A stretch of DNA of 64,000 bases from an uncultured Prevotellaceae bacterium (lineage in GTDB: Bacteria; Bacteroidota; Bacteroidia; Bacteroidales; Bacteroidaceae). The DNA lies in contig CACZBS010000003.1 of the NCBI GenBank assembly GCA_902779455.1, positions 124,001 to 188,000 of the forward strand. The letters run 5' to 3'. A model generated the notes under the pieces. It saw only the letters and a program-made list of their open reading frames with translations, was not told the origin of the DNA and made no database searches. Made by a program: the position numbers and the translations under genes. Positions 1 to 7,660 of this stretch are shown here, piece by piece; within the stretch, counting starts at the first letter, position 1, and every line of letters starts with the position of its first letter.

Positions 1-1545
1 TATCTCTATAAGGTGGAGACGACCGTCACTGTCGACGGCCGCGTCAGCGATGTCTACACGACCCTGACCGGCCTGCGCCACGTGGAATTCACGGCCGACC
101 GCGGCTTCGTCATCAACGGACAGCCACTGAAGATCAAGGGCGTCAATATGCACCAGGACCACGCCGGCGTCGGCACCGCACTGCCCGACGCCCTGCAGCT
201 ATGGCGGCTGCGACAGCTGAAGCAGCTGGGCTGCAATGCCTACCGCGCCTCCCATCACCCCGCCTCGCCCGCCCTGCTCGACATGTGCGACAGCCTAGGT
301 CTGCTCGTCATCGACGAACAGCGACTTTCGGGCATCAACCAGGAGCACCGCCGGCTGCTGGAGAACATGATCAGGCGCGACCGCAACCACCCCTCCGTCG
401 TCCTCTGGAGCGACGGCAACGAGGAGTGGGGCATGGAGAACACCGTCGAGGGCCGACGCGTGGCCGAGGCCATGCGGGCCTACACGAAGCTGCTCGACCC
501 GACGCGCCAGTCGACCATGGCCAATGCGGGCGGCGCCGAGATGATCAAGGGCCTCGACGTCGTCGGCTTCAACTATATCATCCAGAACGACGTCGACCGC
601 CGCAAGCAGCAGAACCCCGACTGGCGCATCGTCGGCACGGAGGAGACCACTGGCTGCGGCACGCGCGGCGTCTACTTCAACGACAGGCCCGGCCGCATGG
701 TGGCGATGAACCGCGACACGACGCACCACCACATCGAGAACGTCATCGAGCGCGGATGGCGCTTCTATGACGAACGGCCCTGGGCCGCAGGCGTCTTCTT
801 CTGGACCGGATTCGACTATCGCGGCGAGCCCAACCCCCTCGCCTACCCCGCCCACGACTCCGAGTTCGGCATCCTCGACTACTGCGGATTCCCGAAGGAC
901 GAGGCCTGGTATCTGCGGGCGTGGTGGACCGACGAGCCCGTGCTCCACGTCTTCCCCCACTGGAACCTCGCGGGCCATGAGGGCGAGCCGGTCGACCTCT
1001 GGGTCTACAGCAACTGCGACGAGGTGGAGCTGAGCGTCAACGGCCGGCGATTAGGCCGACAGACGATGCCGCGGGGCGGACACCTCACGTGGCGCGCCAC
1101 CTACGAGCCCGGCCGCGTCGTCGCCACGGGATATAAGGACGGCCGACACATCATGACCCAGACCATCGCCACGACCAAGGCGCCCAGCAGCATCGTCGCC
1201 ACGCCCGACCGCACCGCCATCAGCGCCGACGGGCGCGACGTGGCCATCGTCACCATCGAGCTGCGCGACCAGAAGGGCCGACGCGTCCCCGACGCCTGCC
1301 GCGACCTGACCTTCAGCCTCGAGGGCGAAGGCCGCATCCTCGGCGCCGGCAACGGCGACCCGGCCTACCTGGGCCCCGACCACCCGCACCAGACCGACTG
1401 CCGCGCCTTCAGCATCCCGGCCTTCAACGGCCTGGCCCAGGTCCTCATCCAGGCCGGCCGCAACCCCTCAACGCTCCGCCTGACAACCACGGCCGACGGC
1501 CTCTCCCCCGCCACTACTGTCATCGCCGCACGACACGCCGATTAA
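1..1545 (+). CDS. Glycoside hydrolase family 2 (beta-galactosidase-like), 5' end outside window
   Basis: Secreted or periplasmic exo-glycosidase of the GH2 family; the N-terminal sugar-binding domain and any signal peptide lie upstream of the window. The frame is open from base 1 (YLYKVETTV, the usual end of a GH2 immunoglobulin-like domain), so the GTG at 13 is not a credible start. The TIM-barrel has the NE acid/base pair in LWSDGNEEW (Glu codon 421-423) and a probable nucleophile Glu in VGTEE (640-642). After the barrel come a DUF4982-like beta-sandwich (about 955-1145) and an invasin/Ig-like C-terminal domain (about 1195-1530). It is followed, after a repeat-filled gap, by a GH92 mannosidase on the same strand, so it probably belongs to a glycan-degradation locus extending to the left. 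GH2 assignment is firm; the exact sugar specificity (galactose, mannose, glucuronate) is not readable here. Confidence 0.93.
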   Translation, partial: YLYKVETTVTVDGRVSDVYTTLTGLRHVEFTADRGFVINGQPLKIKGVNMHQDHAGVGTALPDALQLWRLRQLKQLGCNAYRASHHPASPALLDMCDSLGLLVIDEQRLSGINQEHRRLLENMIRRDRNHPSVVLWSDGNEEWGMENTVEGRRVAEAMRAYTKLLDPTRQSTMANAGGAEMIKGLDVVGFNYIIQNDVDRRKQQNPDWRIVGTEETTGCGTRGVYFNDRPGRMVAMNRDTTHHHIENVIERGWRFYDERPWAAGVFFWTGFDYRGEPNPLAYPAHDSEFGILDYCGFPKDEAWYLRAWWTDEPVLHVFPHWNLAGHEGEPVDLWVYSNCDEVELSVNGRRLGRQTMPRGGHLTWRATYEPGRVVATGYKDGRHIMTQTIATTKAPSSIVATPDRTAISADGRDVAIVTIELRDQKGRRVPDACRDLTFSLEGEGRILGAGNGDPAYLGPDHPHQTDCRAFSIPAFNGLAQVLIQAGRNPSTLRLTTTADGLSPATTVIAARHAD

Positions 1546-1722
1546 ACGAGTTGCTGATGAATCCACGAAGTAAACGATTTGATTTTTCTACCACGAATTA
1601 AACGAATTAAACGAATTTATTATGCAACGAATCACACGCGCTTGACCTTGGTCGCTTTGCTTGCAAAGAAATGAACAACTGAGCAGTAGATAATTAAAGA
1701 CTCCACTTTAAAAAGTAGTCAC

Positions 1723-1834
1723 ATGATTGGAATGATCGGAATGATTGGAATGATCGGAATGATCGGAATGAGTGGAATGATTGGAATGATCGGAATGATT
1801 GGAATGATTGGAATGATCGGAATGATAGTAATGA
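1723..1834. repeat. 9-bp tandem repeat (GGAATGATY)n
   Basis: About twelve consecutive copies of GGAATGATC or GGAATGATT, with one AGT variant near the middle. The unit length is a multiple of three, so both strands read open here, but no start, signal or domain makes a protein likely. Length may vary between strains. Confidence 0.9.
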
Positions 1835-1843
1835 TAGAATCAC

Positions 1844-1983
1844 GATGCGCAGCCGCTCCCCTCCCTTCAAGGGGAGGGGTTGGGGGTGGGGTCTGTATAT
1901 CCCTTTCACAGAGCTTGTTGCAGAGTTAGTTAGAGACCCCACCCCCGACCCCTCCCCTTGAAGGGAGGGGAGCGGCTGGCGCC
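1844..1983. repeat. C-rich/G-rich palindromic element, two facing halves
   Basis: A right half (about 1844-1898, CTCCCTTCAAGGGGAGGGG followed by TTGGGGGTGGGGTCTGTA) is followed by a left half (1928-1983, AGTTAGAGACCCCAC… to GGGAGCGGCTGGCG). Complete copies lie at 7359, 30236, 42084, 47182, 57224 and 59731. Here the halves are in the opposite order to a complete copy, so this looks like two truncated elements side by side. Confidence 0.8.
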
Positions 1984-2303
1984 TTCACACGCAGGCAGCA
2001 CAGGACTTTTCAAAGTAGGCTAAATAATTCGTGAAATCAAAAATAATTCGTATAATCAAAGACAATTCGTGAAATCAACCACAATTCGTGAAATCAAAGA
2101 CAATTCGTGAAATCAAAAATAATTCGTGAAATCAAAGACAATTCGTGAAATCAACCACAATTCGTGAAATCAAAAATAATTCGTGAAATCAAAGACAATT
2201 CGTGACAATTCGTGAAATTCGTCTTAATTCGTTGTTTTAAATAAAATTCGTTTAATTCGCTTAATTCGTGGTTAGAAACAAATAAAATAGAAAGTATCGA
2301 AGT

Positions 2304-4454
2304 ATGAGAAAGATCATCATGTTGGCCCTCACAGCGCTGTCGGTGCTGGCAGCCGGGGCCCAAGAGACACAAGTAGTCGAGGAGCGACTGACGCAGTACG
2401 TCGACCCATACATCGGGTCCGGAGGCCACGGCCACGTCTTCGTCGGCGCCAACGTGCCGTTTGGGATGGTACAGCTCGGCCCGACGCAGAAGTCGCGCGG
2501 CTGGGACTGGACGTCGGGCTATCACTACAGCGACAGCGTCATCGTCGGCTTTGCCCACACCCACCTGTCCGGGACGGGCTGCGGCGACCTGGGCGACGTG
2601 GCCTTCCTGCCCGTCACTGACCCGCAGCAGCGCGAGCTGAAGTTCAGCCACGACCAGGAGACCGTCCGGCCCGGCTACTACCGCCTGCAGAGCGCCGACG
2701 TCGACATCGAGCTGACGGCCACGCAGCGCGTCGGATTCCATCGCTACACCTTCCGCCAAGGCCACGGCCAGCTGCTCATCGACCTCAACGAGGGCGTCGG
2801 CGACATCCCGACGGTGACCGACCTGCGCCAGGTGGACGACACGACCATCGAGGGCGTGCGCCGTTCGCGGGGCTGGGCCCCCCGCCAGGAGGTCTACTTC
2901 TGCGCGAAGTTCAACGTCAGCGTGCGCCTCTGGGAGCCGCAGCCCGGTCTGGGCGTCGTCGACCTCTACGACGTGCGCCAGCCCGTGCTCATCAAGGTGG
3001 CCCTGTCGCCCGTCAGCGCCGAGAAGGCCGCCCGCAACATGGAGGCGGAGCTCAGCGGATGGGACTTCGACGCGGCGTGCCGCGAGGCCGACGCGGCGTG
3101 GGAGCGCGAGCTCGGCCGCATCCGCATCACGACGCCGAACGCCGACGACCGCAAGATCTTCTACACGGCGATGTACCATCTGATGGTGGCGCCCTCCGTC
3201 TTCTGCGACGCCGACCGACAGTATCGCGGCAGCGACGGCCGCGTCTACGATGCCGACTTCACCAACTACACGACGCTGTCGCTATGGGACACCTATCGCG
3301 CCTACCACCCCCTCATGACCCTCATCGCACCCGAGATGCAGGCCGACTGGGCCGAGACGTTCATCAAGATCTTTGAGCAGCAGGGCCGCCTGCCCATCTG
3401 GCACCTGTGGGGCTCCGAGACCGACTGCATGGTGGGCTCGTCGGCCGTCCCCGTGCTGGCCGACATGGTGCTGAAGGGCTTCGTGCGCAATCCCGAGCAG
3501 GCCTTCAGCGCGATGAAGGAGTCGCAGCTCGGCGACGTCCGCTCGCTGGGCCTCCTGAAGCAGTATGGCTACATCCCCTACGACAAGGAGCCCACGAACG
3601 AGACCGTCGCCAAGGCCCTCGAATACTGTCTCGACGACGACGGCGTGGCCCGCGTGGCCAAGCAGCTGCGCAAGGGCGCCGACTACGAGCTGTTCCTCGA
3701 GCGCAGCCAGTCGTATCGCCGCTACTTCGACCCCCAGCTGCAGTTCATGCGCGCACTGGGCAGCGACGGACAGTTCCGGCCCGAGTTCGACCCCATCAAG
3801 GTGATCCACCGCGCCGACGACTACACCGAGGGCAACGCCTGGCAATACACGTGGCTCGTGCCCCACGACCCCCACGGGCTCATCCGCCTCTTCGGCGGCG
3901 AGGAGCCCTTCCTACGCAAGCTCGACGAGTTCTTCACCGTCGAGGGCGACCTGGGCCCTGAGGCCTCGCCCGATATCAGCGGATTCATCGGCCAGTATGC
4001 CCACGGCAATGAGCCCAGCCACCACATCATCTACCTCTACAACTACGCCGGACAGCCATGGAAGGCCGCACCCAAGCTGCGCCACGTCATGCACGAGCTC
4101 TACCACGCCGCACCCGACGGCCTCTGCGGCAATGAGGACGTCGGACAGATGTCGGCATGGTACGTCCTCACCGCCCTCGGACTCTATCAGGTGGAGCCCA
4201 GCGGCGGCCGCTTCGTCCTCGGCACGCCCCTCTTCCCCCGCGCCGAGGTCAGCGTCGGCGACGGCCGCACCCTCACCATCACGGCCCGCCACCTCTCCGA
4301 CCAGAACATCTACGTCCAGTCCGTACGCCTCAACGGCCGCAAGCACAAGAAGACCTACGTCGACTACGACCTGCTCCGCCAGGGAGGCACCCTCGAGTTC
4401 ACGATGGGACCCCACCCCTCCAAGTGGGGCACCGACCCCGAGTCCCGGCCCTGA
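2304..4454 (+). CDS. GH92 alpha-mannosidase, secreted
   Basis: Calcium-dependent exo-alpha-mannosidase of family GH92, acting on mannose-rich glycans in the periplasm or at the surface. The 716-aa length fits the family. A signal peptide (MRKIIMLALTALSVLAAGAQ) supports the ATG at 2304. The N-terminal beta-sandwich opens with the family hallmark YVDPYIGSGGHGHVFVG and continues with PFGMVQLGP and FAHTHLSGTGC. The (alpha/alpha)6 domain has LWDTYRAYHPL, the HGNEPSHH motif whose Glu570 corresponds to the expected catalytic acid, and GNEDVGQMSAW whose Asp612 is the expected base. Hydrolysis with inversion is known for the family; the linkage preference (1,2; 1,3; 1,4; 1,6) cannot be read from the sequence. 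The neighbouring GH2 on the same strand suggests a common substrate. Confidence 0.97.
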   Translation: MRKIIMLALTALSVLAAGAQETQVVEERLTQYVDPYIGSGGHGHVFVGANVPFGMVQLGPTQKSRGWDWTSGYHYSDSVIVGFAHTHLSGTGCGDLGDVAFLPVTDPQQRELKFSHDQETVRPGYYRLQSADVDIELTATQRVGFHRYTFRQGHGQLLIDLNEGVGDIPTVTDLRQVDDTTIEGVRRSRGWAPRQEVYFCAKFNVSVRLWEPQPGLGVVDLYDVRQPVLIKVALSPVSAEKAARNMEAELSGWDFDAACREADAAWERELGRIRITTPNADDRKIFYTAMYHLMVAPSVFCDADRQYRGSDGRVYDADFTNYTTLSLWDTYRAYHPLMTLIAPEMQADWAETFIKIFEQQGRLPIWHLWGSETDCMVGSSAVPVLADMVLKGFVRNPEQAFSAMKESQLGDVRSLGLLKQYGYIPYDKEPTNETVAKALEYCLDDDGVARVAKQLRKGADYELFLERSQSYRRYFDPQLQFMRALGSDGQFRPEFDPIKVIHRADDYTEGNAWQYTWLVPHDPHGLIRLFGGEEPFLRKLDEFFTVEGDLGPEASPDISGFIGQYAHGNEPSHHIIYLYNYAGQPWKAAPKLRHVMHELYHAAPDGLCGNEDVGQMSAWYVLTALGLYQVEPSGGRFVLGTPLFPRAEVSVGDGRTLTITARHLSDQNIYVQSVRLNGRKHKKTYVDYDLLRQGGTLEFTMGPHPSKWGTDPESRP

Positions 4455-4471
4455 CAACAAGACGCGCTTCT

Positions 4472-4516
4472 GACATCAAGATGTTTTATGACATCAAGAC
4501 AACAAGACAACAAGAC
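4472..4516. repeat. GACATCAAGACAACAAGAC repeat
   Basis: Short direct-repeat tract with units GACATCAAG and ACAACAAGAC. A second tract of the same sequence lies at 6092-6134, so the two flank the secreted-protein operon between them. Confidence 0.7.
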
Positions 4517-4539
4517 CGGCCAAGCGAGTTACTATTTTA

Positions 4540-4614
4540 TTTTCAAGGCTTGAAAATATAAAACCAAAGCATGAAAATGTATTTTCAAGGCTTGAAAATA
4601 ATAAACCAAGGCTT
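4540..4614. repeat. TTTTCAAGGCTTGAAAA palindromes
   Basis: Two full 17-bp palindromes (4540-4556 and 4582-4598, arms TTTTCAAG/CTTGAAAA) and a third partial copy just after, separated by A/T-rich spacers. Function unknown; the arrangement could be an operator array or another member of the intergenic repeat set. Confidence 0.75.
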
Positions 4615-4633
4615 GAAAACAATAAAAAACGGC

Positions 4634-4667
4634 GGTGGCGGCCCGTCCTCACGGATGGGCCGCCACC
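4634..4667. terminator. Strong GC hairpin, possible bidirectional terminator
   Basis: Stem GGTGGCGGCCCGTCC (4634-4648) and GGATGGGCCGCCACC (4653-4667) with a four-base TCAC loop and one G-T wobble. Read on the minus strand the hairpin is followed by GCCGTTTTTTATTG. On the plus strand, 180 bases after the GH92 stop, the U-run is weaker. A second, imperfect hairpin with the same TCAC loop follows at about 4683-4714. From 4735 to 4879 nothing further is recognised. Confidence 0.55.
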
Positions 4668-4879
4668 TTGATTCTCATTTCGTCCGGGCCGGTTCTCACG
4701 AACGGGCGACGGACTGATTATTAACAAATCCGGGCTCCCCTATGTCGCGGCTCACCCGTGGGCGTGACGGCACAAACGGGCTCGACGTGCGCCGCAGGGC
4801 GAAGCGTCAGGGGATGCCCACTAAAATAAAAAAACTTTATTTCGCTCCTGCGCCCCGACATGTCGCGACGGGGCCTCGG

Positions 4880-4924
4880 AAAGAAAAAGCCGCGCCGACT
4901 ATCCTCGCAGACCGTCGGCACGGC
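4880..4924 (-). terminator. Intrinsic terminator of the 6028-4992 operon
   Basis: On the minus strand, stem GCCGTGCCGAC and GTCGGCGCGGC (plus-strand 4914-4924 and 4889-4899; one wobble pair) is followed directly by TTTTTCTTTCC. It lies 68 bases after the stop of the 57-aa gene and fits a rho-independent terminator for that operon. Confidence 0.85.
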
Positions 4925-4991
4925 GCTTTATCGCTCGACGCTACATCGCTGTAGTCGTCGTCATCGTTCGTTCATGATGACCGTAAGAGGC

Positions 4992-5165
4992 TTACTCCTC
5001 GTCGTCGCCCCAGACGGACGAGTGGCGCGAGAGAGCTGCCGAACCGTCTACCCCGTTGGTGTCGTCCAAGTCATTGTTGAAACCTTCGGGTGAGCCAGCC
5101 AGGATTGTTGCTTTTGAAGTGATCTCCACAACAGCCGTTTCAGGCATCTGATATATCTTTTTCAT
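4992..5165 (-). CDS. Small 57-aa protein with LAGSPEG motif
   Basis: A short gene read directly from the sequence: ATG at 5165-5163, 57 codons, TAA at 4994-4992. A ribosome-binding-like AGGAAA lies 8 to 13 bases upstream. The product starts MKKIYQMPETAVVEITSKA, continues ILAGSPEGFNND and ends in an acidic VWGDDEE tail. It has a short basic start, a beta-like TAVVEIT stretch, an ILAGS segment and then a polar glycine/aspartate-rich half; there is no clear cleaved signal peptide. The gene starts 53 bases after the stop of the secreted 269-aa gene and is followed by a terminator, so the two form one operon. Small proteins of the form MKKxYxxPxxxVVxI…LAGSxxG are, from memory, common in Prevotella-like genomes; their function is unknown to me. 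Confidence 0.8.
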   Translation of the reverse strand: MKKIYQMPETAVVEITSKATILAGSPEGFNNDLDDTNGVDGSAALSRHSSVWGDDEE

Positions 5166-5218
5166 TGCTGTATTTCCTTTCTTTTTTGATTTATGGTTGA
5201 CAATAAATGATGCAAGAA

Positions 5219-6028
5219 TTACTTCATGATGACCTTCTTGCCGTTCACGATGTAGAGACCCTTCTGAGGAGCAGCCACGCGCTGACCGTTCAGATTGAAC
5301 AGCTCGCCGTTCTCCTGCAGAGCCTGAATGCTCTCGATAGCCGTCGGGGCAACGCCGCCGATGGAGTAGGACTCGCGGGCACCGTTCTTGGCAACCTTCA
5401 GGAAAGCCTTGCCGGCAGCAATCGTGCCGCTCGTAACCTTAGCAAAGCGGGCATCCTCGTCGCCGTTTTTGGCCAGGACATAGTAGACATTCAGTGCGTC
5501 CTCCTTCACATTAATAGCAGTGGCCGAGCCCTCGAGGCTGCCCTTAGCGGTCTCACTGCTTGCGATGGCAGGAATCTCATAAGTATTAGCTGCGCCCTTC
5601 AGCACCACACCAGTATTGGCAGGCACGTCGTCAACCTCCGTCAGCGTCACGGTGCTGCCATCCAGCGTAGCAGTGTAGGCCGTCAGACCTTCTACGCCAG
5701 AGAAGTCAAGAGGACAATTGGTATACAGCGTAGCCCAGCCAGCGGCGGTGATGGCGGCAGGTACTGTTATGTCACCTGTACGAATGGCAATGATGATGTC
5801 ATAGCAGTCAATGGTGTTGTTACCACCTTTCACCAATGTGACATTTCCTGCCTCAGGAATCTCAACACCAGTAATTGTCTTGTCAATCCAAGCACCCTTG
5901 CTGATGGAGGGCTTGATGAGGTCGCCCTGGTCGTCGGTATACTCCGTCTCAAACCTGTTGGCGGCGTGGGTCATGGCTGCGGCCAATAGCAGCAGCAAGG
6001 GCAAAAGGAATCGTAGTCTTGACATCAT
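5219..6028 (-). CDS. Secreted protein with C-terminal sorting-like tail
   Basis: A 269-aa exported protein of unknown function. It begins MMSRLRFLLPLLLLLAAAMT…A, a clear signal peptide; translation may start at either of the two adjacent ATGs. The body is predicted beta-rich. It contains a segment of the type AGWATLYTNCPLDFSG…TAYTATLDGSTVTL…VPANTGVVLKG, which in many Prevotella-like secreted proteins comes before the C-terminal tail. The tail LFNLNGQRVAAPQKG then LYIVNGKKVIMK resembles the type IX secretion sorting domain, so the protein is probably exported across the outer membrane (inference). It is the first gene of an operon with the 57-aa gene. A promoter -7 element lies at 6063-6070. 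Confidence 0.85.
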   Translation of the reverse strand: MMSRLRFLLPLLLLLAAAMTHAANRFETEYTDDQGDLIKPSISKGAWIDKTITGVEIPEAGNVTLVKGGNNTIDCYDIIIAIRTGDITVPAAITAAGWATLYTNCPLDFSGVEGLTAYTATLDGSTVTLTEVDDVPANTGVVLKGAANTYEIPAIASSETAKGSLEGSATAINVKEDALNVYYVLAKNGDEDARFAKVTSGTIAAGKAFLKVAKNGARESYSIGGVAPTAIESIQALQENGELFNLNGQRVAAPQKGLYIVNGKKVIMK

Positions 6029-6062
6029 AACTTCAGTTTATGTTGGTTAATGCTTCTGTTGC

Positions 6063-6070
6063 CAAAGTTA
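6063..6070 (-). promoter_or_regulatory. Promoter -7 box TAACTTTG
   Basis: Minus-strand TAACTTTG matches the Bacteroidota -7 consensus TAnnTTTG, about 35 bases upstream of the ATG of the secreted gene. No well-spaced TTTG at -33 is visible, so only the -7 part is claimed. Confidence 0.65.
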
Positions 6071-6091
6071 CGAAAAAAAATCTGACTACTG

Positions 6092-6134
6092 GACATCAAG
6101 ACAACAAGACAACAGGATATCAAGACATCAAGAC
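6092..6134. repeat. GACATCAAGACAACAAGAC repeat, second tract
   Basis: Same units as the tract at 4472-4516. Between here and the MITE-like element (6334) there is no gene, only scattered ATTCGTG units (about 6253-6312). Confidence 0.65.
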
Positions 6135-6333
6135 TGTAGGCTACAAGTCAGCCGCTTGGTCGGATTTGCAATCATGAGCCAAGAATCCGGCTAAGCGGGT
6201 TGTTCGTGATATTCTTGCATCCTTTCAGGTAGCAAGCAGACCCCGAACGCGTCTTAATTCGTGAAATCAATGATAATTCGTGACAATTCGTGTAATTAGT
6301 CTTAATTCGTTGTTAAAAAGAAATTCATTGTTA

Positions 6334-6475
6334 AGTAATATGAAAATAATAAGTTGGTACAATTTGGCTGTCACTGTAGGAGGCGACGTGTCCCCACGTC
6401 GCTCTTGCCGCAGGTGTCACGTGAGGACACGTGACCTCCTAAATCGTACCAAGTTATTTATTTACGGTTACTAAA
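6334..6475. repeat. MITE-like element, copy 1 (105-bp core 6351-6455)
   Basis: The core has imperfect terminal inverted repeats AAGTTGGTACAATTT (6351-6365) and AAATCGTACCAAGTT (6441-6455). Inside is GTAGGAGGCGACGTGTCC…GACACGTGACCTCC. A second copy of identical core length lies at 50907-51011, and homology extends about 15-20 bases beyond both termini. No coding capacity. Its centre resembles the hairpins at 37317 and 42487. Confidence 0.8.
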
Positions 6476-6505
6476 AAGAAATTCGTTTAATTCGTGGTAA
6501 GAAGG

Positions 6506-7318
6506 TCAGAGCAGGTCGAGGCATCGCTCGATGAAGATGCCGCAGAGGTGGTCCTCGACGTCGCGGTTGCGGTCGATCATGCGGCTGACGACGTCCATGG
6601 CGCGGCGCGTGGCGTCGGCGAGACGCTGTCCGCCCTCCATCGAGCCGATGAGGACGGCAGAGAAGATGTCGCCGGTGCCGTGGAAGAGTCCGGGGATGAC
6701 GTCGTAGGGATGGAAGAAGTATTCGTGGCTGTCGCCGTCGTATCCGCACACCTGTGGCTCGCCGTCGACGACGCAGCTGGTGATGATGGCGGAGTGGGCG
6801 CCGAGGGCGATGATGGCGTCGAGCAGTCGGCGGGCCTCGTCGGCGCTGATGCCCTCCTCGCGATAGGGGACGCCGCAGAGCAGACAGGCCTCCGTGTAGT
6901 TAGGCTTGGCCACGTGGGCCACGCCGACCATGCGGCGCATCAGCTGCACCTGCTCCTGGGTCATGCCGTGGTAGAGGCTGCCGCCGTCGCCCATGACGGG
7001 GTCGACGTAGACGGTGCAGCCCTTGGAGGCCTGCTCGCGGCAGAAGTCGCTGACGAGCTGCGCCTGCAGGGGGTTGAACATGAGCCCGGTGCAGATGGCG
7101 TCGAAGTGGAAGCCGAGTCGCTGCCATACGGGCAGCGTCTGGCGCATATACTCGGTGGTGTCGAGCCGGGCGTAGTCGCCGTAGTTCAGGGTGTTCGACA
7201 CGAGCATCGTCGGCAGGTTGAAGGCCGGCAAGCCCATATAGCTGAGGATGGGGAGCATGGCGGCCATGCCCACCTTGCCGTAGCCCGCGATATCATTGAT
7301 CAGAAGTATCTGCTTCAT
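6506..7318 (-). CDS. pdxY: Pyridoxamine/pyridoxal kinase, PfkB-type
   Basis: A 270-aa cytoplasmic kinase that phosphorylates pyridoxal or pyridoxamine with ATP in vitamin B6 salvage. The start is placed at the ATG at 7318 (MKQILLINDIAGYGKVG); an in-frame ATG ten codons upstream would add MPIRFSTNKK and looks less likely. Family features: the N-terminal SGHxxxG-like INDIAGYGKVG strand-loop, VDPVMGDGG, KPNYTEA, and GTGDIFSAV, whose Asp217 is the expected catalytic base with an anion hole. The sequence resembles Bacteroidales pyridoxamine kinases. The gene stands alone, with a MITE-like element downstream and a palindromic repeat upstream. It could also accept other hydroxymethyl-pyrimidine-type substrates, but PdxY/PdxK is the best call. 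Confidence 0.9.
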   Translation of the reverse strand: MKQILLINDIAGYGKVGMAAMLPILSYMGLPAFNLPTMLVSNTLNYGDYARLDTTEYMRQTLPVWQRLGFHFDAICTGLMFNPLQAQLVSDFCREQASKGCTVYVDPVMGDGGSLYHGMTQEQVQLMRRMVGVAHVAKPNYTEACLLCGVPYREEGISADEARRLLDAIIALGAHSAIITSCVVDGEPQVCGYDGDSHEYFFHPYDVIPGLFHGTGDIFSAVLIGSMEGGQRLADATRRAMDVVSRMIDRNRDVEDHLCGIFIERCLDLL

Positions 7319-7358
7319 TTTCTTATTTGTTGAGAAACGAATTGGCACTAATGATGGA

Positions 7359-7523
7359 AGATAGAGACCCCACCCCCGACCCCTCCCCTTGGAAGGGAGG
7401 GGAGTGGCTGGCGCACTGCTCGACGGGGAATGACGGCGCAGCTGCTCCCCTCCTTTGGAGGGGTCGGGGGAGGCTTACTCCCCTCCCCTCCAAGGGGAGG
7501 GGTTGGGGGTGGGGTCTGTAACT
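7359..7523 (-). repeat. C-rich/G-rich palindromic element, copy 2
   Basis: Complete copy with GAGACCCCACCCCCG… at the left and …GGGGTGGGGTCTGTAACT at the right. The asymmetric core (GGCTGGCGCACTG…GACGGCGCAGCTG) shows its orientation is minus, the same as both flanking genes. The rest of the gap (7524-7660) holds only a T-rich run near 7580. Confidence 0.9.
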
Positions 7524-7660
7524 TCCATCATTCGTTCCAAATTATTGTTTTATCATCACTTAGGCCTGCGCCCGAGGACTTTTTTTTTCTTAATTAGTGC
7601 CAATTAGTTTCCGTATTCCTTCATGTGCCCGTTAGTTTCCTGATTCTTTCCGCCGTTTCG

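Larger units (their letters stand above)
1588..2277. repeat. ATTCGTG/CACGAAT foldback region between GH2 and GH92 genes
   Basis: The gap 1546-2303 holds no credible gene. It starts with CCACGAATTAAACGAATT (about 1589) and ends with the inverted form AATTCGCTTAATTCGTGG (about 2254-2271), so its ends are inverted repeats. Inside lie a 9-bp tandem repeat, two half copies of the C-rich/G-rich element, and from about 2024 to 2210 a run of AATTCGTGAAATCAA units on a 19-bp period. A similar foldback occurs at 48935-49343. Confidence 0.8.

Noticed and set aside
1723-1929. Small Met/Ile/Gly-rich protein across the 9-bp repeat
   Set aside because: The frame is open only because the unit is nine bases long; it then runs into the palindromic element, with no promoter or signal.
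4742-5093. Plus-strand frames of 66-77 codons between GH92 and the 57-aa gene
   Set aside because: They overlap the minus-strand terminator and the 57-aa gene; no start signal, no recognisable composition.
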